In this document: positions 17,582-27,112 of the stretch, one piece after another | Position numbering within the stretch: position 1 is the stretch's first letter | How the letters are laid out: the number at the start of each line of letters is the position of its first letter | NCBI GenBank assembly: GCA_910579615.1 | Contig: CAJTUA010000009.1 | Location: 89,701 to 153,700, forward strand | Reading direction: 5' to 3' | DNA length: 64,000 nucleotides | Origin: an uncultured Lachnospiraceae bacterium | GTDB taxonomy: Bacteria; Bacillota; Clostridia; Lachnospirales; Lachnospiraceae | Program-made: the position numbers and the translations under genes | Notes under the pieces: model-generated | Seen by the model: the letters and a program-made list of their open reading frames with translations, nothing else | Databases searched by the model: none | Told to the model about the DNA's origin: nothing

Positions 17582-18301
17582 CTAACGTGCGCCCTTAAAA
17601 AAACGACATTCTTCGCGCTTTTGGCACATACCGCACCGGCCGTCACAGCGTTTTTCACCCTTTTGAAAACCATCCCGGATATCCAGAAAACCGGTCACCG
17701 ATTTTAGCGGCGAGAGGATTCCCTGCCCGTTTACCGACAGGCCAATCCCCTCCTTTGCTGCCATGCAGCGCAGGAAATCATGTTGGAGGGTAAGCGGGAA
17801 ATCCTCGTATCCAATCCCAAACAGCCATCCCACCGCAAGCCCCAGGGTTTCTTTCACGTCCTGCTCCAGTTCCATGCGCAGCCGTTCGACCGCAGCATTC
17901 GCGAGCGCGTCCGTCAAAAGCGCGTCAAGCATACTCTCCTTTTGGAGCTTGTCAATCCGCTCATCCACAGCTTCCCCAAGCGTCAGGCATGCCGCCACCG
18001 CAAGCCCCGTTTCGCCAAGATGGGCACGGATTGCCTTACCGGGCAGCACAAGTTTTTCCGCCCCGAAATCCGCCGCCAGTGTTCCCTGTGCATCTGCCCC
18101 CTCCCGCAAAAGGCGAACCGGAACAAACATATAGCGCGGACTAAGCGCCGGAAGAAGCATATCCGCACAGTGGCGCAGCTGTGTGAGCATATCCGCATCC
18201 GGCAGCTGCTTCCCGTATCCCAAATAAGCCGCTGTTTCCTGTTCATCCATCAGTCCGCCGTATTTTTCCGGCGCAAGCTGCACAACCTGTCCTTTCGGCA
18301 T
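17582..18301 (-). CDS. vitamin B12-dependent methionine synthase activation-domain-like protein
   Basis: The 239-residue protein resembles the stand-alone activation (reactivation) domain of cobalamin-dependent MetH seen in Clostridia. The YLGYGKQLPDADMLTQL start and the central AVAACLTLGEAVDERIDKLQ segment fit that family. A C-terminal cysteine cluster (CDGRCGMCQKREECRFF) could bind an iron-sulfur cluster or zinc. A split MetH needs this domain in trans, but no metH is in the window. GGAGGGG precedes the ATG. Confidence 0.7.
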   Translation of the reverse strand: MPKGQVVQLAPEKYGGLMDEQETAAYLGYGKQLPDADMLTQLRHCADMLLPALSPRYMFVPVRLLREGADAQGTLAADFGAEKLVLPGKAIRAHLGETGLAVAACLTLGEAVDERIDKLQKESMLDALLTDALANAAVERLRMELEQDVKETLGLAVGWLFGIGYEDFPLTLQHDFLRCMAAKEGIGLSVNGQGILSPLKSVTGFLDIRDGFQKGEKRCDGRCGMCQKREECRFFKGAR

Positions 18302-18319
18302 ACCGCCCCTCCTTCACAC

Positions 18320-19195
18320 TTACTTTGCCACACAGCGCACAATCAGCCGCTCCGTTCCGTTGCTCTCGCATGTCACCAGGGTCAGCATCGCCACCCCTTC
18401 GCCCGTATCCTCAACGACCCAGACTTCATCCGGCTGTACAATCATTGTTTCCGTCACTTTGTAAGTAAACACCTCATGCTTTGTATTTGTAATAACCACT
18501 TCGTCGCCGATTTCAAGCTTGTCAAGATTTTTAAAATACGGGCCGGAATATCCGCCGCGGTGTCCCGCAAGCGCACAGTTTCCAATCTCTCCAAGCTGTG
18601 CGGTATTGCTCATATGCCCGATTGCCACACCGATTTCTGCCGCATCCGAGCCCTCCACAATCGCGTAAATCAGTTCAATTTTCGGAATCTGGATAACCCC
18701 GATTACCTTTTTCCCATTCAGGCGGTTCGCATTCTCCTGCTCGTCCTCTTCTTCCTGTTCCGGGGCATCCGGATTCTCCAAAAGAGCCTCCCCGAGCGTT
18801 GTCAGCTCCCCATCCGCTTCCTCTGCCGGCTGTGGGTTATCGGGAGCATCCGGCGCATCTGTCCCTTCCGGTACCGCCTGCGCCATCTGCGTTGCTTCTG
18901 GCGGCGTGGTCGGCACCTCCTCCTGCCCTGCCCCCGCCTTTGTCGGCTGCGGTGTCAGAATCATATTGATTGCGTCTTCGTTGAAATCATCGCTTTTTTT
19001 CTGGCGGTAGAATGGATACAGGCAAACGCCGATTCCCACAAGCATAATCGCAATGCCAAGCGCCATACGTACCCTGCCGCCGCCCCCGCCTTTTTTCTTC
19101 CCTTGCGCCGTTTCCCCGGTTTTCTGTATATCCGGTACCTTTTCCGCCGTTTCTTCATCCCTTATCTGTTCTGGTTTTGTTTCATCCTGATTCAT
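18320..19195 (-). CDS. class D-like sortase
   Basis: Sortases are membrane-anchored transpeptidases that cut a sorting motif and attach the protein to the wall or to another protein. From the ATG at 19195 (preceded by AGAGGTGG) the product is 291 residues. There is a cytoplasmic N-terminus, a membrane segment at about 44-61, an acidic Pro-rich stalk to about 155, and the sortase barrel. Catalytic residues are visible: His212 in LAGHRGGY, Cys276 in TLVTC and an Arg in RLIVRC. No LPxTG-type substrate is encoded nearby, so it probably acts as a housekeeping or distant-substrate enzyme. Confidence 0.88.
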   Translation of the reverse strand: MNQDETKPEQIRDEETAEKVPDIQKTGETAQGKKKGGGGGRVRMALGIAIMLVGIGVCLYPFYRQKKSDDFNEDAINMILTPQPTKAGAGQEEVPTTPPEATQMAQAVPEGTDAPDAPDNPQPAEEADGELTTLGEALLENPDAPEQEEEDEQENANRLNGKKVIGVIQIPKIELIYAIVEGSDAAEIGVAIGHMSNTAQLGEIGNCALAGHRGGYSGPYFKNLDKLEIGDEVVITNTKHEVFTYKVTETMIVQPDEVWVVEDTGEGVAMLTLVTCESNGTERLIVRCVAK

Positions 19196-19225
19196 CGCGC
19201 CACCTCTTTCCTGCATGTCCCCTAT

Positions 19226-20104
19226 TTACCTTCCCGCCAAAAGCATTGCAATCTCTTCCTTATAAGGAGCAACCTTGTTTTCCGGGTCATCCTCCGGCAC
19301 AATGTACGGGGTTTCCAATATTTTCGGCACTTCCAAAAAATCCGGATGGTGTACGATGGAATGCAGTGCTTCAAACCCAATCTGCCCTTTTCCGATATTC
19401 TCGTGCCGATCCTTCGCCGCGCCGCATGCATTCTTGCTGTCATTGATGTGGAACACCGCAATCTGCCCTTTGCCAAGCAGGCGGTCGAATTTTTCCATCA
19501 CCCCTTCAAAATCATGCACAATATCATAGCCCGCATCGTGCGTATGGCAGGTATCAAAGCATACCCGCAGCTTATCGCTGCAGTACACCCCGTCATAAAT
19601 TTGCGCCAGCTCCTCAAAGGTTCTGCCAATCTCACTGCCCTTGCCCGCCATTGTCTCAAGTGCCACCATACACTTTGTATCGGCGGTCAGCACCTCATTT
19701 AACCCTTTGATGGTCTGACGGATGCCGACCGCCGCGCCCTCGCCCACATGGGAACCCGGGTGCAGCACCACAACCTTGCTGCGCATTGCGCTCGCCCGCT
19801 CAAGCTCCTTTGCCAGAAAGTCCACACCAAGCGCAAAGGTCTCCTCCTTGACACTGTTCGCCAGATTGATAATGTACGGCGCGTGTACAATCACCTCGCC
19901 GATGCCGTATTTTTCCATCAGCGCAAACCCCTCCGCAAGCCTCAGCTCACTGATTTCCTTGCGCCTTGTATTCTGCGGTGCCCCAGTATAGACCATAAAA
20001 ACATTTGCCCCATAGGAAGCAGCCTCTTTCACCGAGCCGGCAAACATCTCTTTTCCGCTCATCCCGACGTGGGAGCCCAGTTTTATTTCTTTTCCTTTTT
20101 CCAT
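19226..20104 (-). CDS. nfo: deoxyribonuclease IV (AP endonuclease)
   Basis: Nfo cuts DNA 5' of abasic sites in base excision repair. The 292-residue TIM-barrel protein keeps metal-binding segments: VHAPYIINLAN, VVLHPGSHVGEGA, CFDTCHTHDAGYD and FHINDSKNACG with DRHENIGKG. Length is typical. The gene is 27 bp from the RNA methylase gene upstream and 30 bp from the sortase downstream, on the same strand. Confidence 0.95.
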   Translation of the reverse strand: MEKGKEIKLGSHVGMSGKEMFAGSVKEAASYGANVFMVYTGAPQNTRRKEISELRLAEGFALMEKYGIGEVIVHAPYIINLANSVKEETFALGVDFLAKELERASAMRSKVVVLHPGSHVGEGAAVGIRQTIKGLNEVLTADTKCMVALETMAGKGSEIGRTFEELAQIYDGVYCSDKLRVCFDTCHTHDAGYDIVHDFEGVMEKFDRLLGKGQIAVFHINDSKNACGAAKDRHENIGKGQIGFEALHSIVHHPDFLEVPKILETPYIVPEDDPENKVAPYKEEIAMLLAGR

Positions 20105-20130
20105 ATCTTCCTTCCTCCTGTGCGCCCGCC

Positions 20131-21660
20131 TTATGCCTTGCGGCGCTTCTGCATCAAAAACAGATAGCTTCCTTCTTTCATGGACAGCTCAAACTCTCTA
20201 ATGCATACAAACGCTTCCGCCGCGTATTTTTTCACCAAGGTCCGGTCATGCGTCAGCAGGAGCATCACGCCGTCCTCTTTTAAGAATTCCGGCGCGCGCT
20301 CAAAAAACCTGCGGTAAAGCTTTGCAATCTCCTGTTTTTTCTCCTCGCTTTCCGACACGGTAAAGGGCATGTCCGTCACAATCTCGTCAAAGGGATCCCC
20401 AGCTACAAACGTAAAGAAATCGCGGTTCACATAATTTGCCTTCTTGTCCGCAAAGCGCGTATTTTCCCTTGCGGCAAGAACCGCCTCCTCCAAAATATCA
20501 ATTCCGAAGCTTTCTTTCACCGGAACGCATTTTGCCCGCTCAATCAGCATCGTGCCCGCGCCGCAGAACGGGTCGAGCACCTTTGCGTTTTCCCGGAAAA
20601 ACATGCGCCCGCTGACATCGTTTTCGTTTTTTGCAAGCGCCATGCAAAACGCCGCGTTAAATGGGCGCATCCCCGCCGCAATGGTTTTCTGGCGGTAGGC
20701 AAAACGAAAATCCGGCAGGGTAAAGAGCTTTAACAATACATGGTAAGAACCCTCCTTCGTCTCAATCAGGCGCAGTTCCAAATCATAACCGTCCGTCGCA
20801 TTGACAAGCACCGCTCTGCTTTTTTCCTCGATAAATGCCGCCATGCTCCGCACAAACCCGCCGCGCTTTTCTAAGGCCATCCTGCCCCTGAGCTCTATGC
20901 GGAAACGGTACGGTGCAGCGCTCTGTTCGTGGCGCTGCTTTAAATATTCACAAAGCCCTGCCGCCACAAGCGCGCCGGCCGCCGCTTCTGGTTCTGCGGG
21001 AACCGTCCTGCACTTTGGCAGCACGAAAAGCATCTCCTCAAAGCTGCGCAGCGCAAAAAGCTTTGATGGCTCAGCAAGCTGCACCATCACACCCGCCCCC
21101 AGCTCCTTTTTCCTGCACGCGCCAAGCTCTGCCATCAGGATATTTTTATGGTTGCGGTTTGTCGTCAGCACCAGTTCACTGACCAGGGTATCCCCCGCGT
21201 AGCGGTGCTGCCTCACACGCTCTTTCGCCGCAATCAGACCACGCAGCAGCATGCGCTCTTCCTGCAGGTGCTTGCGGTTCTCCTCGCTTACCTCCTCGGC
21301 GTTTAAGCGCTCTAGGGCGCTCTTTAGCTGCCCTAACAGCGCTGTGTAATCATAGTTCTTCAATGCCGTAAGGTAGGCGCTGCGCACAAAGCGCGTCTGC
21401 TCGTTTTCATATGCCTCCCACAGCGGCGCAAGAAGCTTTTGCACGCCAAGCTCCCCCATCACAAGTGCTGCATTTTTCCGCGCCTTCGCATCCTCTGCCG
21501 ACAGGCAGTCCACAAGTGCCGTAAAATCGCCGCCACAATGCGAAATCAGCGCGCTCCTTGCGTTTGCCTTATTCTCCCCGCGAAGCTGCTCTTTCATCGC
21601 AATCAGGGTCTGGCGCTTTTGCGCATCCTGTCCCAGTTTATCATATAATTCGGTAATCAT
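20131..21660 (-). CDS. HEAT-like/THUMP-type RNA N2-guanine methylase
   Basis: The C-terminal part is a SAM-dependent methylase of the UPF0020/TrmN-RlmKL kind: DPFCGAGTMLIERAK, FGIDILEEAVLAARENT and the catalytic-type TDMPFTVS loop. The first 150 residues look like HEAT-type helical repeats (FTALVDCLSAEDAKARKNAA, LMGELGVQKLLAPL is close by), and the middle may hold a ferredoxin-like/THUMP domain. The start is the ATG at 21660 behind AAGGAG; an upstream TTG is less likely. The product has 509 residues. The RNA target cannot be predicted. Confidence 0.75.
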   Translation of the reverse strand: MITELYDKLGQDAQKRQTLIAMKEQLRGENKANARSALISHCGGDFTALVDCLSAEDAKARKNAALVMGELGVQKLLAPLWEAYENEQTRFVRSAYLTALKNYDYTALLGQLKSALERLNAEEVSEENRKHLQEERMLLRGLIAAKERVRQHRYAGDTLVSELVLTTNRNHKNILMAELGACRKKELGAGVMVQLAEPSKLFALRSFEEMLFVLPKCRTVPAEPEAAAGALVAAGLCEYLKQRHEQSAAPYRFRIELRGRMALEKRGGFVRSMAAFIEEKSRAVLVNATDGYDLELRLIETKEGSYHVLLKLFTLPDFRFAYRQKTIAAGMRPFNAAFCMALAKNENDVSGRMFFRENAKVLDPFCGAGTMLIERAKCVPVKESFGIDILEEAVLAARENTRFADKKANYVNRDFFTFVAGDPFDEIVTDMPFTVSESEEKKQEIAKLYRRFFERAPEFLKEDGVMLLLTHDRTLVKKYAAEAFVCIREFELSMKEGSYLFLMQKRRKA

Positions 21661-21705
21661 CTGGTTCCCGCTCTCCTTCAATTTTCTGTTTTATATGTTC
21701 AGCCG

Positions 21706-23031
21706 CTAAATCATCGCATGTTTGCGCCACCGCTCCGACGCAAAACGCCAGACAAAAATCAGCGCGCGAGCCAGCCAGTCAACGGTCATGGCAACCCACA
21801 CACCGATGACCCCGAGTCCGAAATGATTCGCCAGTATATAGCTTAACCCAATCCGGAAAATCCACATGGTACTGATGGATGCCAGCATCGTGAATTTCAC
21901 ATCGTTCACGGCGCGCAGGGCATTCGGCAGCGTGAAGGATGCCGGCCAAATCAGCACACAGCAGATGCTGTGGTACAAAATAATCTGTTTTGTCAGCGCC
22001 TCCGTCTCCGGAAGCAGGCGGTACGCCGCACAGATTGGGCTTAGGAGCAGCACCACAAGCACATTGACGGCAAATATCGCAATATATGCATATTTCATCA
22101 ATTTTTTCGTATATTTTTTCACTTCCCCGGCATCCTGCGCGCCGACACACTGGCCGACAATCGTAACCATCGCAAGCCCTATCGCATTGCCCGGAATCAC
22201 CTCGAACGAGCAGATAGTGTTTGCGACCGCGTTTGCCGTGATTGCCGCGGTTCCAAAGCCGGAAACGAGCCCCGCCACAATCAGCTTTCCGATTTGGAAG
22301 ACACTGCTCTCTAAGCCGTTCGGGATTCCGATGCGCAGAATTCGCCGAATCATATCCGGATAAAATCCCAGATGCAGCTTTTCATCCAGATGAATCAGCC
22401 TTTCCTGGTTCCGCAATAGCTTTGTCACAACAACCGCCGCCACAATCCTCGAGACAAGCGTCGCAAGTGCCGCCCCAAAAACCGCAAGCTGGAAAACATA
22501 GAGCAGGAGCGCATTGCCGACCACGTTGATTATATTCATGACAATGGAAGTCTTCATGGAAATCTTGGAATCCCCCATTGCCCGAAACAGCGCGGTACCC
22601 GCCGAGTACACGGCAAGGAAAGGATACGAAACTGCCGACAGGTAAAAATATGTGCGCGCATTCCCCATGACATCCGCTTCAATTTTGCGGTAAATAATGC
22701 GCAAAATGGCATAATTGCCGATGAGGGAGACAAGCATCAGCACACCCGAAACCGCTAACACCGAGAGCAGCAGCTGGTTCGCCGCGCGGCATGCCTTCTG
22801 CTGTTCCTTGTGCCCGATGTACTGCGCCGCGACAACCGCACCGCCCGTGGAAAGTGCCGAGAACATACCTGTCAGCAAAATATTGATGGAATCGACCAGC
22901 GAGATGCCGGAAACCGCCGATTCCCCGCAAGGGCTAATCATGATTGTGTCAACCATCCCGACCATAACAATCAAAAGCTGTTCTATCATAAGTGGAACAA
23001 TCAACCTGCGCAAAGCTTCCTTTGTAAACAT
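21706..23031 (-). CDS. MATE family efflux transporter
   Basis: MATE transporters export drugs or metabolites using sodium or proton gradients. The protein has about 12 membrane segments in two repeats, beginning MFTKEALRRLIVPLMIEQLL followed by VGMVDTIMISPCGESAVSG, typical of the DinF/NorM-related clostridial group. I place the start at 23031 (GGGGGA eight bases upstream, 442 residues); an in-frame ATG at 23076 has no ribosome binding site. Substrate unknown. Confidence 0.88.
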   Translation of the reverse strand: MFTKEALRRLIVPLMIEQLLIVMVGMVDTIMISPCGESAVSGISLVDSINILLTGMFSALSTGGAVVAAQYIGHKEQQKACRAANQLLLSVLAVSGVLMLVSLIGNYAILRIIYRKIEADVMGNARTYFYLSAVSYPFLAVYSAGTALFRAMGDSKISMKTSIVMNIINVVGNALLLYVFQLAVFGAALATLVSRIVAAVVVTKLLRNQERLIHLDEKLHLGFYPDMIRRILRIGIPNGLESSVFQIGKLIVAGLVSGFGTAAITANAVANTICSFEVIPGNAIGLAMVTIVGQCVGAQDAGEVKKYTKKLMKYAYIAIFAVNVLVVLLLSPICAAYRLLPETEALTKQIILYHSICCVLIWPASFTLPNALRAVNDVKFTMLASISTMWIFRIGLSYILANHFGLGVIGVWVAMTVDWLARALIFVWRFASERWRKHAMI

Positions 23032-23114
23032 TTTCTTTTCCCCCGATTTTTGAACCTTTTTTTCTTTGTTTTCCATTATGCACGCATTTAAGGAAAATAT
23101 CAAGCAGAATTTAT

Positions 23115-23143
23115 TTGCAGTTTTTGCGCGTGTCTGCTATAAT
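23115..23143 (+). promoter_or_regulatory. promoter of the HAD phosphatase gene
   Basis: TTGCAG (23115-23120) and TATAAT (23138-23143) are 17 bp apart. The leader of about 90 bases contains a GC-rich inverted repeat (CACGGGGCG and CGCCCCTGTG) that could act as an attenuator. Confidence 0.75.
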
Positions 23144-23243
23144 CGAAAATAAGTTCGTGCCACGGGGCGGGCAAATTCCATTCGCGCCCCTGTGCATACA
23201 AAATACAGCGGAGCCATCCGCTGTGAAATGAGGTTTTAATAAT

Positions 23244-24053
23244 ATGATAAAACTAATCGCATCCGATCTCGACGGCACCCTGCTGCAAAACGGCAGCCAG
23301 GCACTGACGCCGCGCGCCGTCCCTCTGGTTTTGCGCCTCGCCCAAAAAGGCATTTTATTTGCAGCGGCAAGTGGGCGGCAATACCCGAACCTCGTGCGCC
23401 TTTTTGGCGCCGCGTCCGACCAAATGGCATTTATCTGTGAAAACGGCGCTTTTGTCGTGTACCGCGGCAATGTCATTGCGAAAGCCTGCATGGAGCCTGC
23501 CCTTACATATCAGCTGATTGAGGACATTTTAGCACAGGATACCTGCGAGGTGCTCATTTCCGGCGAATCCACCTCCTATGTGCTGCCAAAGACGGAGCAG
23601 TTCCTCTCCCACCTGCAAAACAGGGTAAAAAATAATGTCTGCGTCATCCGAAGCCTTGAGGAAATCCCGGAGGAAATCATCAAGGTTTCCGCTTACGAGC
23701 GAAGCGCCATAAAGCCATATGCGCCGCATTTCTTTGAGCAGTGGCAAAGCCGCTTCAAATGCACAATCAGCGACCTGCACTGGATTGATTTCGTGCGCTC
23801 GGATGTCAACAAAGGCGCCGCGCTTTCCTCGCTTCTTTCCGGGCTTTGCATACGTCCCGATGAGACTGCCGCCTTTGGCGACAATTACAACGACCTTGAG
23901 ATGCTCTCCCTTGTGGGCTTTGGCTGCGTCATGGAAAATGCTGCCCCCGACATCCGGGAGCGCTTTGGTCACCGCACGGCCTGCGTCGAGGACACGCTCG
24001 AAGCCTTCCTTGCACAGCTTGATGAAAATCCGGAAGCGGGGATTATGGAATAA
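23244..24053 (+). CDS. Cof-type HAD hydrolase (sugar/nucleotide phosphatase)
   Basis: The 269-residue protein has all HAD motifs: DLDGTLL with the nucleophile Asp8 and Asp10, a Lys near KGAALSSLL, and FGDNYNDLEML. The central cap is of the C2b type found in Cof/YidA proteins, which remove phosphate from sugar phosphates or flavin nucleotides. ATGAGG is the ribosome binding site. It is followed 127 bp later by pcrA. Confidence 0.88.
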   Translation: MIKLIASDLDGTLLQNGSQALTPRAVPLVLRLAQKGILFAAASGRQYPNLVRLFGAASDQMAFICENGAFVVYRGNVIAKACMEPALTYQLIEDILAQDTCEVLISGESTSYVLPKTEQFLSHLQNRVKNNVCVIRSLEEIPEEIIKVSAYERSAIKPYAPHFFEQWQSRFKCTISDLHWIDFVRSDVNKGAALSSLLSGLCIRPDETAAFGDNYNDLEMLSLVGFGCVMENAAPDIRERFGHRTACVEDTLEAFLAQLDENPEAGIME

Positions 24054-24180
24054 AGCGCGCGTTGTCCGCCTGGGGGGCAGCATATCCGCAAAGCCATAAT
24101 ATCATGACAATGTAAACAGCATGTGCAAAATCCAAAAACAGCATATGCCAGATTCCAAACAGAAAGGCCAGAATTTTACC

Positions 24181-26520
24181 ATGAGCATTTACGATACCTT
24201 AAACCCCGAACAAAGGCGGGCCGTCGAGCACGGAACCGGTCCCCTGCTCATCCTTGCGGGCGCGGGCTCCGGAAAAACACGCGTCTTGACGCACCGCATC
24301 GCCTACTTAATTGAGGAGCAGAATGTCAGCCCTTTCCAGATTCTCGCACTCACCTTTACCAACAAGGCCGCACGGGAAATGCGCGAGCGCGTCGATAAAA
24401 TTGTCAGCTACGGTGCCCAAAATGTCTGGGTTTCCACGTTCCATTCCAGCTGCGTGCGGTTTTTGCGCCGCTTTATTGACCTTTTAGGGTACGAGCGGAA
24501 TTTTACGATTTATGACACGGACGACCAGAAGGCATTGATGCGCGACGTATGCAAATATCTAAATATTGACACAAAAACCATAAAGGAGCGCACGCTGATG
24601 GGCGTGATTTCCTCCGCAAAGGACAACCTGCTCTCGCCGCAAGATTATGCGCGCGAGGCGGGCGGCGATTATGCGCAGCAGCAGTACGCCCGCGTCTACG
24701 AGGAATACCAAAAGCGCCTGAAGGCAAACAACGCCCTTGATTTCGACGACATTATTTTTCAGACCGTCGAGCTTTTTATGACCCAGCCGGAGGCGCTTTC
24801 CTACTACCGCCGCCGTTTCCGCTATATCATGGTCGATGAGTATCAGGACACAAACACTGCGCAGTTCCGCCTTGTCAGCCTTCTTGCACACTTTGAGAAT
24901 GAGTACGGTGAGGTGGAACATAACCTGTGCGTTGTCGGGGATGACGACCAGTCCATCTACAAATTCCGCGGCGCGAACATCCGCAACATCCTTGATTTTG
25001 AGAAGGAATATCCGGACACTGCCGTAATTAAACTGGAACAAAATTACCGCTCGACCGACAATATACTTGCCGCTGCAAATGAAGTCATCCAGCACAATCT
25101 TGGCAGGAAAGACAAAAAGCTCTGGACGGCGAATGGCAAGGGCAGCCCCGTTGTGTTTGCGCAGTTTGAAACGGACTATGAGGAAGCGGATGCGATTGTC
25201 TCTGACATTGCGCGCAAAATGCAGGAGGATGCCCTTTGCGCTTCCTACCGCGATTTCGCCATCCTCTACCGCACAAACGCCCAGTCCCGTGTTTTTGAGG
25301 AAAAGCTGATTTTGCGCGGCATCCCGTACAAAATTATTGGAAACATCAATTTCTACCAGCGCAGGGAAATCAAGGATATTCTCGCCTACCTCAAAACGAT
25401 TGACAACGGAATGGATTCCATTGCGGTAAAGCGCATCATCAATGTACCAAAGCGCGGCATCGGGCTGACGACCATCGAGCGTATGGATGCTTACGCGCAG
25501 GAGACAGGAATGAGCTTTTATAATGCTTTGCGCCACGCAGAAGAAGTACCGGGTGCTTCCCGCGCGGCAGCAAAACTCACCTCCTTTGTTGCCATGATTG
25601 AAAGTTTCAGGAGCCGCCTTTCCGACCCGAACTACAGCTTAAGCGACCTTGTGGACGAGCTTCTAAACGCAACAGGGTACTTAAAAGAAATTGAGGAGAC
25701 CGAGGATGAGCTTACCGCCGCTGACCGCACGGCAAACATTGACGAATTCATCAGCAAGCTTGCCGCTTACGAGGAAAACGCCGCCGAGGAGCCTACCCTC
25801 TCCGGTTTTCTTGAGGAGGTCGCGCTTGTTGCCGATGTGGACAACCTGACGGAGGATAGCAATTTCATTGTGCTGATGACCTTGCATTCCGCAAAAGGCC
25901 TTGAGTTCCCATACGTTTATCTGTGCGGCATGGAAGAAGGTGTGTTTCCCGGCTATATGTCCATCAACGCGGAAAATCCGGAGCTTGAAATTGAGGAGGA
26001 ACGCCGGCTGTGCTATGTCGGTATCACGCGCGCCATGAAGGAGCTCTCCCTCTCCGCCGCCCATATACGCATGGTGCGCGGCGAAGCACAGTTCAACCGC
26101 CCGTCGCGCTTCATCGATGAAATCCCCCGCTATCTCCTGAATTTCCAGGGCAGCGGTCAAAGTGCCTCCCTCCTGCCAAAAAGCTCTTACCATACAGGCA
26201 CAGTCCGCAATGCAAAGCCTTCTTCCTACGGCAAGGGCGGGCGCTCCTACGCTCTTTCCGATACGGAATTTGACCGCCCGCGCCCGTCCGCCCAGGCTTC
26301 CTTCACAGCCCCGGCTCCCCGCCCGGTCCGGCAGTTTGACAGCGCCAACCTCGCACCACTTGATTACGGTATCGGGGATGCCGTGCAGCATGTTAAATTT
26401 GGCACCGGGCTTGTAACAAACATTGTGAAGGGCGGAAGGGATTACGAAATTACGGTTGATTTCCAGTCCGCCGGAACGAAAAAAATGCTCGCGGGATTCG
26501 CAAAATTAAAAAAACTCTAA
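24181..26520 (+). CDS. pcrA: ATP-dependent DNA helicase PcrA
   Basis: PcrA is a 3'-5' UvrD/Rep-family helicase for repair and conflict removal. From the ATG at 24181 (MSIYDTLNPEQRRAVEHGTG) the protein is 779 residues. Motifs include Walker A AGAGSGKT, Walker B with DEYQDTN, GDDDQSIYKFRGA, LTLHSAKGLEFPYVYLCGMEEG (in part) and the last motif VGITRAMKEL. A disordered linker leads to a C-terminal Tudor-like domain (VQHVKFGTGLVTNIVKGG) known to bind RNA polymerase. Upstream in-frame starts lack a ribosome binding site. Confidence 0.97.
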   Translation: MSIYDTLNPEQRRAVEHGTGPLLILAGAGSGKTRVLTHRIAYLIEEQNVSPFQILALTFTNKAAREMRERVDKIVSYGAQNVWVSTFHSSCVRFLRRFIDLLGYERNFTIYDTDDQKALMRDVCKYLNIDTKTIKERTLMGVISSAKDNLLSPQDYAREAGGDYAQQQYARVYEEYQKRLKANNALDFDDIIFQTVELFMTQPEALSYYRRRFRYIMVDEYQDTNTAQFRLVSLLAHFENEYGEVEHNLCVVGDDDQSIYKFRGANIRNILDFEKEYPDTAVIKLEQNYRSTDNILAAANEVIQHNLGRKDKKLWTANGKGSPVVFAQFETDYEEADAIVSDIARKMQEDALCASYRDFAILYRTNAQSRVFEEKLILRGIPYKIIGNINFYQRREIKDILAYLKTIDNGMDSIAVKRIINVPKRGIGLTTIERMDAYAQETGMSFYNALRHAEEVPGASRAAAKLTSFVAMIESFRSRLSDPNYSLSDLVDELLNATGYLKEIEETEDELTAADRTANIDEFISKLAAYEENAAEEPTLSGFLEEVALVADVDNLTEDSNFIVLMTLHSAKGLEFPYVYLCGMEEGVFPGYMSINAENPELEIEEERRLCYVGITRAMKELSLSAAHIRMVRGEAQFNRPSRFIDEIPRYLLNFQGSGQSASLLPKSSYHTGTVRNAKPSSYGKGGRSYALSDTEFDRPRPSAQASFTAPAPRPVRQFDSANLAPLDYGIGDAVQHVKFGTGLVTNIVKGGRDYEITVDFQSAGTKKMLAGFAKLKKL

Positions 26521-26659
26521 ACTTTCAAAAAAACATGGTAAATTCATGGAAAGCATGGTATAATATCGATAGAGGCAAAGCAGGCAAAACGAAAAACGCT
26601 CTTCATCCCCCGCTTTGTCCAAACATATGCATTTACAAAGAGAGAAAGGATGTGTTTTT

Positions 26660-26977
26660 ATGTGCAATAACTCGAACAAACTCGAATCTTTACTTGCAAA
26701 CTCCAAGCTCAGCGATATGCTTGCGGAATCAAAGCTTGGCGAGCTGATTAAGAAGAAAGAGGATCCGATGGAAGAAAAGAAGCATACGCTTATTTTCGTT
26801 CTTGCGATCATCGGCGCAGTTGCTGCGATTGCTGCCATCGCTTACGCAGTGTACCGCTATGTGACACCGGACTACATGGATGAGTTCGATGATGATTTTG
26901 ACGATGATTTGGATGACGATTTGGATTTTGACGCGACCGAGGATGCCCCGGCAGAAGAGGAAAAGACTGAGGAGTAA
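26660..26977 (+). CDS. small membrane protein with acidic tail
   Basis: The 105-residue product has a charged N-terminal segment with a partly repeated LESLLANSKLSDMLAESKLG pattern, one membrane helix at about residues 46-66 (LIFVLAIIGAVAAIAAIAYA) and a very acidic tail (DEFDDDFDDDLDDDLDFD). The ATG at 26660 follows AAAGGA. An extended -10 (TGGTATAAT) lies about 90 bp upstream. I know similar proteins in Lachnospiraceae only as hypothetical. The tail might bind cations or basic partners, which is speculation. Confidence 0.7.
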   Translation: MCNNSNKLESLLANSKLSDMLAESKLGELIKKKEDPMEEKKHTLIFVLAIIGAVAAIAAIAYAVYRYVTPDYMDEFDDDFDDDLDDDLDFDATEDAPAEEEKTEE

Positions 26978-27003
26978 AATAAAATACGCACAACCGCGGT
27001 TTC

Positions 27004-27100
27004 ATTATGCACAGGCACATGATTTGTGTCCTGTGCATAATTCTTTGTGTCACAGCAAAAGAACAAGGGGCGGAACTTTCGTTCCACCCCTTGTTCTTTT
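27004..27100. terminator. two consecutive hairpins between convergent genes
   Basis: The first is a perfect 12-bp stem, ATTATGCACAGG (27004-27015) with CCTGTGCATAAT (27030-27041). The second pairs AAGAACAAGGGG and GGAAC with their complements over 27057-27100, with one mismatch, and ends in T on either strand. Together they separate the acidic membrane protein gene from the convergent SASP gene. Confidence 0.85.
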
Positions 27101-27112
27101 TTCCGCCGGCAA

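Noticed and set aside
17780..19702. A 640-codon plus-strand open frame.
   Set aside because: It is antisense to the MetH activation-like, sortase and nfo genes, has no domain-like composition and lacks a ribosome binding site.
23244..23491. Overlapping minus-strand frames opposite the HAD gene start.
   Set aside because: The HAD motifs are on the plus strand, with promoter and ribosome binding site in place.
24559..25536. A 325-codon minus-strand frame.
   Set aside because: It is antisense to pcrA, whose protein is unmistakable; codon bias of the GC-rich sense gene explains the open frame.
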